A stretch of DNA of 64,000 bases, taken from positions 4,812,528 to 4,876,527 of the forward strand of contig NW_025062475.1 of assembly GCF_000002995.4 (NCBI RefSeq), read 5' to 3'. The translations under genes and the position numbers were made by a program. The notes beneath the pieces were generated by a model. That model was not told the DNA's origin. It did no database searches and was given only the letters and a program-made list of their open reading frames with translations. This document shows positions 1 through 11,378 of this stretch, piece after piece (the first letter of the stretch is position 1; each line of letters starts with the position of its first letter). Source of the stretch: Brugia malayi. Lineage: Eukaryota; Nematoda; Chromadorea; Rhabditida; Onchocercidae.

Positions 1-177
1 TGCTAGTAATAAAAATAATAATTATAATGATAATATTAAGAGATGTTATAAAGGTAGTAATAGTGAAGGTATAAAAGTGGTGTAAATGATAATCATAATA
101 ATAATAATGATAATTTGGGTTTTTTTATTTTTTGCATTTGAAGAAAATTATTGTTCATAAATCCGGAAACAATTTAC
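1..177. other. Intron of the SLC6 gene with ATA/AAT-rich tract
   Basis: Low-complexity AAT/ATA-rich DNA lies downstream of the last visible exon of the transporter. No further exon is visible before the window edge. Confidence 0.6.
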
Positions 178-2913
178 TAGAAATATTCCTCAGCAGCAGA
201 TATAACACCCATATCAGATATATTTAATGGCTGGGCACATTTGCTGTCCTTGTCATTATTCCAGCTGAAAGATCAAAGAAGCCCGCAATAAAATGTTAGA
301 GTTGCTGGTGAGCTAAGCAATAAAACATTGAAATTGCTAATGAATTACGTACTTAATGAACAATAAAACTATTAATGAGTTGCCTAATAATAGCAATTAT
401 AATTTAAATTGTCGACTGGTTATGTAGTGAAGGTTTAGGTTCTGATTAATAAAAATTTCGATTTTAATTAATAAAAACAAGGAAAAAAGGTAATTTCTTC
501 TATGGTTATGAATAAAGTAAAATTTTCAATTTTCGAGAATGTTTATAATAATTTATAACAAAAAAATTTTTTTTTAAATTATTATTGCGATAATTTTTGT
601 GATGTTTGCAATTGATTGTGATAAGCTAATGAATGATAACCTTGGTTCATAACATATAGCACTATTATATTCATGTTCACATGATGCCCATGGCAAATGA
701 GTGGTAAATGATTTCAGGAAAAAATGCAGAGACCAGGCAATAATTACATTATAGAAGAAATCCGTATAAAATGCTATCATTATTACACAATATCCTATTC
801 CTGAAATTTATAAAAATCAATTTCATCTTTTATCATAATCATTTCGCTTATCATTAATTATTTCATTTGTAAATTCTGTCTTACCACACAAAATATTTCA
901 TCCTAATCAGCATATCATATTTTTTTATCCATTATCACTGATTCCATCATTTATCACAGGCTTTTTTCAGTTCAATTCGTTATCTTCTCTTATCATTGAA
1001 AATTGGATGATTCTCGTCTTATCGTTTATGATTATTTTATTTTTTATTTTTTTCTCTTTATCACTATACTTTATTCAATAATTTATGATTCTCTTATATC
1101 ACTGAATATATTTTATCATTTACCATTGTCCCTTACATCTTTCTACCGCTTTCCTCATTTAGCCATTCATCAACTTTCTTCACTAAATATTTTAATTAAT
1201 TAACAATAGCTATTAAATTGAAAAAGTGCCAAAAATTTTTTTCAAAATTTCAGTTCAACAATTAAATTGCCATTCTTTAATTGTTCTATCATCCTCAAAC
1301 ATTGGAGCTTTGAAGGAGAAAAAAAAGAAAAAGTTTTTAAAAAAAAAACTTAAAATATTTGAACCTTTAAAAAGTGGACAGATCCAACCCCAAGTCGTAA
1401 CTGCTCCTTTTCTGTAATATTGGCCAAGCGATAATTCCATATAAAACAATGGTACACCAGCAAAAAATACCATTAATGTATATGGTATTAAAAAAGCTCC
1501 TAAAATAAACCAAATTTAGCTAACTTTTGTAATTAATGATTATTTAAAAAAGATGCATTTCATCAAATTTATTACAAATATTCTTTTTCCTTTTTTTTTT
1601 TTTCTCAACAATTCATTTTCTAAATAATTTAAAAATAAATGCTTAAATTTGTGTTAACTTAAAAATAAATGATCGCTTATGATGATAATTAATTAATTTG
1701 CATAATTAATTAACAATTTTGTTTTTGTTGAAATAAGCAAACAAACCTCCGCCATTTTTGAAGCACAAATATGGAAAACGCCAAACATTGGCTAAATCAA
1801 CGGCAAAGCCAATTACAGATAGCAAAAAATCAGCTTTTCGAGTCCAAATTTCTCTACTCTCATCATTTGTATTCCAATCATTTCGTATTAATTGCTTATC
1901 GTTTTTTATTGCTATCATTTCTTCCAATTTTGTATCATTGCCGTTGTTATCACTATCATCCTTATCATCATCATTTTTATCATTGAATATTAAACGTTGT
2001 TTGTTTTCTAAAAATTATTTAGATTCTTGCAAATCAATAATCGAAAATTTTGATCTTTAAATAAAACATTAATTTCCAGAAAAACAGACACACTGGACTG
2101 ATTTTATAATTTTATTTATTTTTCCTTTGTTACATTTTCTTTTTGCATGGATATATTAAATAATAGTAGTTTGATTAGTTAAACTGCAAAAATTTTTTCA
2201 AACAAGAGAGTCAAAGTTCGATTAAACACCGCATTTTGTTTCCATCGTTCTTGAGAAATGGTAATATTATTTACAAAGCTATCATAATCACTAATATCAA
2301 TCGGAAAAAGAATACATTTTGAAATAAGAAATTATGTTAGCTTAATTCTAGGTTTTTCATTTGCATTGGGTATTTGCTCTGCTTTTTAGATGTAAAAAAA
2401 AAACCGGAAAAGAAATCTTTAAATTGGAATGATAAACCTGAAAGTATATAGAAAATATTATTTAATGAAGTGGAGAAAATAATATAATTTTATAAGATAC
2501 ATAAAATATCCATATCAAAATTTACTTACTTCATTGTTAATAATATTAATAGAAAAACTTTTATTTAATTAAATAATTAATTGGCCAAGTATGAAACATT
2601 TTCAGCAAAATCAAATAAATTTTTACTAATTATAGGTTGCCATAACTGTAAGTTATTATAAATTGAAAATGAAAGTCAATAATTTATAAGAGTAAAGTAT
2701 TATTTTATATTATATAACAACCTAGAATTAGTAAAAAAAATAAAAATAAAAAAAAATAGAATTAATTAAAAAAAAGATTTATTTTTCTGATCAATAAAAA
2801 AGAAAAATAAAAAAAAATTGCTCTTCTTACATATTTCATTCATAACCTTTGTGTAAAAATTTCAAAATTGAAACAAACTTACTTTTAATATTACGAACCA
2901 ATTCTTCGCCCAT
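178..2913 (-). CDS. dat-1: Monoamine (dopamine-like) Na+/Cl- symporter, SLC6 family, 5' part
   Basis: Plasma-membrane transporter expected to clear a biogenic amine at synapses. Exons (minus): candidate first exon 2883-2913 or 2230-2245, then 1747-2007, 1365-1499, 641-800 and 178-264; phases agree at every junction and the gene continues off the left edge. TM1 reads [21 protein letters not shown] across a junction, and the Asp in AVDL is the residue that binds the amine in DAT/SERT/NET. The next exon carries TM2 ([14 protein letters not shown]) and ICPLFKG, then TM3 [14 protein letters not shown], the extracellular-loop-2 cysteine pair [10 protein letters not shown] and an N-glycosylation site [12 protein letters not shown] favours dopamine/noradrenaline-type over serotonin-type transporters, so dat-1 is the best name, with mod-5 as the alternative. 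The last exon ends in a split codon before GTAAAT. The family call is firm; the exact start and substrate are inference. Confidence 0.85.
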
Positions 2914-5195
2914 ATAAATAAATATATATAATATATTCAACAATAATAATGTAAAGAAAATTAAAAAAGAAATATTTACGAATAAAACAGTTCTCACTAA
3001 TATTTATATATGTGAAAATTTTGCATAAAAATAAATAATACTTCTAAGAAACAAAAAAAAAAAAAAAAAAAAAAAATGAAAAACCTTAAAAGTTTAATAA
3101 CCGGAAGATTATTATACACATATGCGCATGTATACACACAAATGTTTTTAGAGCAATCTTAACCAAAAGAGAAATTTCTTCGCTTTTTTTTTTTTTTTTA
3201 AATTGATGCTAAAGAAATATGAAATAGATTACCATTCATCTATAATTTTCGTTTTATTTATTTATTTTTTATCATTATTTTTTTTTTTTGCATTTCCTTT
3301 TAACAAATTATTCTAAAATAGCAATTTTGTCATCATTTGTAATATTTTTCAAATTCATTCATCCAAAAATTCGCTTTTCTTTTCATTTTGTTTTATTTTC
3401 AATTTTTTTTTTTGTTTTTTCTTTTCTTTTTGCAAATTTTTTGTTGGATGAAAGAAAACAAAAAGAAAAGAGAAAAAGAGAAAAAAAATGTACTGTTCTT
3501 TAATCGTTTTTTTTTTAATTAAAATAATTTTTTAATTTTATTGCAAATTATTTTTACACTTTTCCATCTTTCCTCTTTTCTTTTTTTTTTTTCATTTTCC
3601 AGAAGAAAAAAAGCAATTTTTTCACACTTTAAGTGTTTTTTGCCGTTTTTTCTTTTCTTTTCTTTTTTTAAAAAGAAAATCTAGAATTAACTATCCTTGA
3701 AATCAGTTATAGCTTTTAACAATATATATGAATTCTATAATAAAAAAAAAAAATATTTGCAAAATATTTTCGGAACTAATTATTTTGCATAAAAACATAT
3801 TTGGATTTTATAGACAAGTTGAAAAGAACCTATGAATGATTTGATAATATTAACTGCAAATAGAAAACTTAGCTGATTCATTCCTGAAATTTATGTTGTG
3901 CTTTATGTTATACTTAGTACAGTTTATGTTTAAACATCTAAAACATTTATAGATAACGGATCACTGAATTTTTTCTTTTGAACAAAGCCGCCACATATCA
4001 AATTGAGATCGAAACAATTGCGCTTCTTGTAAATTGCCATCGTTATCAGTGAAAAATTAGGAACCGTGATAATTGGCACATTTTTGCTGATAAGTAATAA
4101 ATTCGTTTCGTTCCTTTGGCATAGAAACATGCGCACTTCGGAGTATGACCCATTCAGAATAATTTACGTTTGGTCACTCAGAGACCATTTTCTTTGATTG
4201 CACTCAATTGGTCATTGTCCATTTCCAATGAATAAAATATTCAGTTTAAAGTTATCGAATAACTGTTGTGTCCTTCATTCATTAGCCATTCCCGAGCTAC
4301 GTGTGTTCTCGGCTAGTCGTAATTTGCTTTCTGCGCCACTTTATTATCCAACTAAAACAAGAGAAAAGTTTTAATTTAATTATTATTGGATATGATTTTC
4401 TCAGTCTGAGATATTTATAAAGTAATTAAAAGCTATTAAATCAGTGAAATAAACATTAAATAGAATATAAATACTATAAGTTTTAAATTATAATAATCCG
4501 AAAATGATAACTTTTCCACAAGTTTCAAATATTTCTCAATAAAATTAATTGAAGTAATGTGTTTAAATGGTTTACGAAATAAATAGTATGACAAGTATGA
4601 ATATATTTAAGACATTTCATGCCATAAATTTGGAATTTAAGCAAATTAAAATTTAAACGAGCGAATATTTAAATAAACATAAATTTGACAAAGAATTAAT
4701 AGGGAAAGTATTCAGATAGATAAATACTTAAATATATTCGTAAATTTGGAATAATATTTGAATTACAAAAATAAGATACATATGCTGCAGATTATGCTTT
4801 AAACTCCGAAAATCTGAACTAAACTTTAAAATATATATACGATAACGAATATGAAAATTATTTCATTTAAATTCTAAATCTTATTTTGTTGCAAGACTAA
4901 AAATTTTTCCAGCAATTATAAAATTGCATAAAAATTGTTATAAACATTTTTGTTTGGACAGTCATATTTATCCAAGAATTTTTTTTTCCATAAGTAATTC
5001 AAATTCACGTTTTTTTAAATGCTAATTTATTTAAATCAATTAATTAAATAACCCATACGAGAATAACGAAAACTTTTTTTATTTATCTTTTTGTATGTGT
5101 GTGGTTTTTTTGTCTCTTTCAAATGAAAATGATAGCAATTGCAGTTAGAAATTTGTTTATTTTGGAAATATTGACAAATAAATATTTCTATTATT
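2914..5195. other. Intergenic, AT-rich
   Basis: Mostly homopolymer and AT-rich DNA, with runs of A or T at 3053-3076, 3187-3200 and 3580-3592. A less AT-rich patch at about 4120-4340 has no recognisable reading frame and could be promoter or 5' UTR sequence for the transporter. The open frame at 3930-4136 matches nothing I recognise. Confidence 0.5.
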
Positions 5196-8100
5196 TCAGT
5201 CTCCTTCACCACTTGATAAGGTAATGTCAGTGTTATCAGCTGATAAGCTTTTCAATTCGTCATAAATTTTTGCAAATGATGGCCGATCGATGGGATTTTT
5301 AGCCCAACATTTACTAACAAGTGTTGCTACTGCTGGTGGTGTACTCTACAAATATTAGTTTGTATCAATTTTAACATCAAAAAGTTAAAAAGAATTAAAA
5401 TAGCTTTTCTTTATTTAATCGACAAATATTTCACTTATTTTGGTTAATTACTCAGCTACAAATTCTATTTGATCAAATTCGTCAGTCAAATTTTGAAGTA
5501 TTTACTTACATTATTACTTGCATTACTTATATATTTACTTACTTTTGAAATATTTTCTTAATTACATTACATATATCTATATCACTTATATTCATTACAT
5601 TACTTATATTACATAACTTACTCATATACATGTAGTCACATCACTTATTTGTAAAGTATTATTACAAGATCATAAATCTAATTTGTTCTAAATGAAACTG
5701 TAATCTAAAATTAAGCAATTCAAAAATCAAAATAATGAACAAATGATTAAATTGTATCAAACAATATTTCACTTTTTTTTTTTTGTTTTACCAATAAAAA
5801 AGTGAAAATTTATCAAGTAAAATGTCAAGTAAACAGCTGAAATGCATCATTATTATTTTTTTGCTCCATTGATTAAATTAAAATTAAATCAACTAAGTTA
5901 AACAGTTTAATGGACAATTTAATGACTTTATAAATTAACAACATGATTATATCAAATTAATACGTCTAAATGCTTATCAATCAATTAAGAATTAAGCAAA
6001 TTTGAAATATATTGATTAAGTTAAACAATTTAATGAATAATACTTGAGGCATATCCATACGATAATTCTGAATGATAATTTTGGCTCTAGTCTGTATATT
6101 TGATAGTGATGGATATGGCTCATAACCTTCCGAATACACTTCCCAAACATGTAAATTAAATTTATTTCAATAAAAATTACATATCAGCGTATAAGTTGCA
6201 AAAAGTTTAATAAATGATAAAGCTTAGCTATTTTCAGTTCAAATTGTTCTTTTTTTTCATAATTATTTTCCTCCAAATTTTAGTTAGATAATGCAATTTA
6301 CTTTCTATCTTTATTTCAGTCAAAAAAAAAAACTGCAATTAGAACATTTCTTCATATTTTGGTTTTGATTTCATTTTGAAACTATTTGTAACTTTAACAC
6401 AAAATACATATGTGGAAATTAAATAAACCTAAAAGTATTACAAAAAAACCAAAAAAAAAAGAAACAATTTAAATTTAACTTTAATTTGGTTGAATTAAAT
6501 TTTAAAACAAAAAAAGTTCATTTCAAAAGTTTTTTACAATCATGCCATTTGTTTTATGAAATATTTATAAAACAACTTTCATATTTATATGCTTTTTTTC
6601 ATTAACAATATTAATTATTATCAAATTTCAACATTTAATTTGATAGTAGGAAAAAAGAAAACTGCTTAATTAATTAATTAATTAGAGGAATTACATTAGC
6701 AAATGCCTACCATTATGCCATAAGACCATACATCGGTTTTAGTTGAATAAATTCGATTTTGCATTGTTTCTGGCGCAAGCCATTTAATTGGTACCTATAA
6801 TTATTTCAATTTGAATTAGTAAAAAGTTTCCTGAAAGATTTGGAAGAAAATAACAAACTTAGTTGTAATAATTTATGGATACATTTTTGCTCTTTAATCA
6901 ATTTTAAATCTGTGAAATTTCAAAAATAATTTAAACCTTTCTTTGGCAAATTGAAATTCATTCTAACAATGATTACACGATTATCATTAAAAAAACTAAT
7001 TATGATCAAAAACCAAAAACAATTCTATCATTATTACTTAATTATTAAATTCCAGTTAAATAAAATTACAAGATGTTTGCAATTAGTTGTAATATATAAG
7101 TGTATTTGAAATTGTATAATACTGTAATTACTTTTGTGATGCATCTACTAAAAATATTCTTTCAAAACCTTTTTTAAATTCAAAAAAAAAAAAAAAAAAA
7201 CTATTGCAATGATAAAACAAAGCAAATAATACTTAAAATTAATATTAGTACTGAAAAATTTTTTAAATAATCAAAGTAAATGAAGAAAATTTGTTATACT
7301 TTGTCAAGGCTTTTGTCCTGAATTGGCGTTTTCTCATCTGACATACCAAAATCACTTAATTTAATATGAAAATTTCGTGTTAGTAAGCAATTTCGTGCTG
7401 CTATGTCTCTAAAAAAGCAAAAGAAAAAATAAAATAAAATAAAATTTTTAAGCAATTAATATGTTTTTTTTTTTTGTATTGGTATGACTAATATGTAATA
7501 AAGTGTTAATTAATTATTTGAATAAAAAAAACAAGAATTGACTCAATTATTTGATTTAAAAATGAACTGAAAACTTTTTTACTCCAGTAGCTATTTAATT
7601 AATAGCAGTAATGAAAGAATGAAATAAGTTAATTAACTAAGTTTTTATTACAAAAAAAGAAAAACCTATGAATGCAATTCTTTTGCTCAAGATATTTTAA
7701 ACCTGAAGCAGTTTCAGTTATAAATCGCATTTTTAATTGTGGTACAATCATTCCACGATTTTTTCGCAAAAATGAAAGTGTTGATCCACCTAAATTATTA
7801 TTTTATAAATAATTATCTAATTTATTTTATTATTTTTAATCGTGTTACCTTTTTTTTTGAAAAAGTAAAAAAAAAAAATATTGATAGGTAATAAAAAGAA
7901 TTATGTGTTGAATTAGAAAAAAAATTAATTTTAGCATTACTTTTTGTATAAGGAAATGCTAAGAAGTTTTATTTGAATTAAAATAAATAAATAAACAACG
8001 TTCAAATATTTTGCAACTTCATGCATGGCTTTTTTTTTTCAAACAAATACCCAAAACAATTTTACACTTTAATTAATATATGTTAAAAATATGATAACAA

Positions 8101-10237
8101 TTGTAATTGAAACAAATTAGAAGCTCAAATTAATATATTTGTCTTTAAAACGATAATAAGTCAATGAATAGAAGCTATTTATCTTTATCACTATTAAACA
8201 TAATAAATCATTTCATATTCTAAAATTAGTCAATTATTTCTTATTATTTACAATAATTTAAACTATTAAATTAATATAAATTTAGCAATTTTTAAATTTT
8301 AGATTCCATAATGAAATCAATTTTAAATATAAATTAAATTTGATTATTACTGAGTAAAATTGGAAACCTTCGCAAAGTTCCATTAATATAAGCAATGGTG
8401 CTTCATCAGCAACAACGCCAAAAATGCGCACAATGTTTGGATGATCAAATTTGCGCATAATTCGCGCTTCTTTAAGAAAGCTAAAACGTGCTCTACGTGA
8501 AGCATTATCATGCATTGTTTTTATTGCTGTTAAATGCACGTGATCATTTACATCTTTATATTCACCACAATAAACCTGAAAAAGAGAAAAAAAAATTAGA
8601 TTTCAAAAAAATGAAATAATTTGAGAAAAAGGTCATTTTTTCTTAAACATCGCTAATTAATTAATTAATTAATGGAAAAAAAGAAATTTATTTTTAAAGA
8701 AAAAAGCGCCGTAAAGTAAATAACAGTTTACAGTAAATGATTGAATTAAAATATTAGTGTAACAATATTCTGTTCGAATTTTAAGTAAACAATAAAGCAT
8801 TTAATTAAAGCTAATATATTATTTATTTTTTGCATTGTAATCGATTTGTCTAATGTAAGCTATAAAGTAATTACATAACTTAGCCTAAACTATCAATTAG
8901 CATCAATTATAAATAATTCAAACATAGCATTATAAATAACAAAAAAGTTTTTTATTATCTAAACTAATTTCATTACTTCACCAAATGCTCCTTCGCCAAG
9001 TTTTTTAATCATTTTTATTTGTTCCTTTTTTAAAAGCCAACTAGGCCTTGTAATGCCTTTTTTTAGGACTATTTGGCTACGCTCTGTAATAGGTGTTTTT
9101 GTTGACAAATGCCATTCAATCAATTCAGCAATTGACTTTTTCTAAAAAAAAAATTTATTGCAACTTTTTTTTTCCGATTAGAATTTATCAAATTTTTGAA
9201 AATCACTGTATTATAACATATATTGTTGCTCAGAATTGCTCACCCAAGAATTTCCATGAATTCATTTCATTTAAAAAACACACCATGACATTACCTTTAA
9301 ATTTCTAATTTTAAGTTTTCATGAAATTTCTGGAAAAAGAAATTCTTACAAGCAGTATTTTTTTGCACAAACAAAACAAAAAAAAAAAAGAAAAAAATTT
9401 TTAGCTAAATTCCGGAATATGCAGAAAATGCATTTAATGAGAATAAAGTTGACAGATGAAAAATATCCGAAATTTTTTTATAAATATTAGAATAATTTTG
9501 ACAAGTAATTAAGAAGAAAGAACGAAAGAAAAAAAAAACGAATATTCCCAAAACGACAGAAAAAAAAAATTGGCAGATAAAAAGTTAGACAAAAATTTTT
9601 TGATAAAAAATTTTTCCCCAAAATGTTAAAATAATTTTGGTAGATAGCGGAGAAAAAATGTTGGCTGTTTAATTTCTAATTTTTATAACATTTTCAAAAA
9701 CATTTTCCTAATATATTTTGTAACAAAAAAAAAAAAAAGAAAGAAAATGTCATTATTACTAATAATTATGATATTCTTATCATATCAACGTTATAGTGAA
9801 ATAATTAATGCTATTCATCCATTCCAGTTCAATTATATAATATAATTTAAAAAACATAAACCTTATTTTTTTCAATATAAATTTCACCCTTTTTATCTTG
9901 ATTAATTATAAAATGCTTTATCCCTTTATTTGTGCATACATCAAGTGATAAAGTTGTTATATCTAAAACATCTTCGATTAATATTTCAAATGTTATTAAA
10001 TCTTAATTTTTGATATTTTGTTTTAATTAAAAATCTTAATTCATTGTTTATGCTATCAACCACAGGAAAACAAGACTGTAATAATATGGAATAGATTTTA
10101 TCAACCATAATAATACTCCAGAAACCTTTATAATTAGTTTTCCGGATCAGAAAATCACCATCATTTTTTAGCAATGGTTGAATGTCGTCCACCGTTAAAT
10201 AACCATGATAATACTTTTCAGTTTGATTTTCATTCAT
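5196..10237 (-). CDS. Fer-type non-receptor SH2-tyrosine kinase, complete
   Basis: Cytoplasmic tyrosine kinase of the small SH2-kinase class expanded in nematodes. Nine exons (minus): 10126-10237, 9862-9962, 8977-9141, 8368-8575, 7666-7789, 7300-7408, 6711-6794, 6044-6148, 5196-5345; total 1158 nt, 385 residues. SH2 domain about residues 9-82, with phosphotyrosine-binding Arg32 in GDFLIRKT. Kinase domain about 115-375: glycine loop LGEGAFGEV, Lys145 in LTAIK, Glu162, catalytic loop HRDIAARN (236-243), DFG 256-258, VPIKWLAPE, DVWSYG and the C-lobe CWAKNPIDRPS. There is no F-BAR or SH3 region, so it is the short nematode form rather than full Fes/Fer. Two oddities: no tyrosine between DFG and APE, and no AG at the acceptor of exon 8 (the sequence before GTTTGGGAA ends in ACAT). 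All other junctions are GT-AG with matching phase. The specific nematode orthologue is unknown. Confidence 0.93.
5500..5640. repeat. Degenerate ATTACTTA/CATTACTTA short tandem repeat
   Basis: The last intron of the kinase holds many imperfect copies of an 8-10 base ATTACTTAC-like word (TATTTACTTACATTATTACT and similar). Its acttac words mimic donor sites on the minus strand but no exon fits them. Confidence 0.55.
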
Positions 10238-11378
10238 TTAAATGAAAATTTCATTTATTTAAACTTAAACCTTACCAGAAATTTATAGTTCTCTTTCTAG
10301 AAATCAGAATATTTTGACAAAATCATATGAAAACTGTTTATATTTTTACATTATTTAGCAAATTTTGTTGATTAGGGATTTTTACGGTAATTTAAAACAA
10401 TAATTAGTCTGTGAGAGAATAAAATACAAAATTTGCTTAGTAAAATGTACTTAGTAAAATTCTAAATAAACCTATCAATGCTTATCTTTTTATTCAATCA
10501 TCAAGCAAATCAATCATTCACTTGAATGACTGATTCAATTTTGACATGAACAACCATTTTAAAATGATTTAGACAAACAGAAAAATTTGAATTTAAGAAA
10601 AAACGAATCTCTGCTCCCATTTAAATTTTTGCTCCATTTTTTTTGGAATAGCTTTTTTCTTAAAATAATTTTCCATTTTTTTTTATACCAAGCATAAAGC
10701 CATGAATAATATCAAAACTTTTATTATTGTACACTACGACACAAAAATATGTTACAATGATCATAAAAATCATTACAACAACCATTTTTCTGCTTATTTT
10801 TAAAAAAAGTAACACATAAAAAAAAATACTAAAGAAAATAACAATAATAAAAGAAATAATAATAACATAAAAGCTTGACTAGTCTCAATGGATTAAAATA
10901 GATCAATTGAAAGATAAATACGACGGATTGTATATATGGCATGTATTATTGTAAAATTTGGATGAAATGAAACAGAAAGCATTTTTCGATGAAATACTTT
11001 TGTTAGAAATTAATATTAATGATTAATGTTCAACTTTTTCTATTTACAGTAGTAAAAGTTGAACTACTTTATTATTATTTTGACAAATACATATCAAAAT
11101 GTCTAAAAAAAACATAGAGCATTACAGATAAAGAGTTATGAAAAATGACAGAACAAAATAATTTTTCCAAACATATTCTCTTATAAAACAAATAGAATCT
11201 TAAAACTGAAAGAGTATGAAAAATTCGCACGTCATAAAACAGAAAAAATTAGTAAACTAAAACCTATTAAAATGAAAAACATTACAATAAATATAACCTG
11301 TGTTTATGATACAAAGAAATGAAGGCACAATAAAACATAAGACACTGCTATAAATCTGCATTTTTACCATAATCCATT
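10238..11378. other. Intergenic between kinase and DNTTIP1 homologue
   Basis: AT-rich DNA of about 1.1 kb between two genes on the same strand. I see no reading frame or structured element. A possible acceptor (TTTCTAG) lies about 65 bases upstream of the kinase start, but its use is not shown. Confidence 0.5.

Noticed and set aside
3930..4136. 68-codon minus-strand frame upstream of the transporter
   Set aside because: No recognisable domain and no convincing splice junction to the transporter exons.
5500..5640. Several GTAAGT-like donors on the minus strand
   Set aside because: They are part of the ATTACTTAC repeat and no coding frame ends at them.
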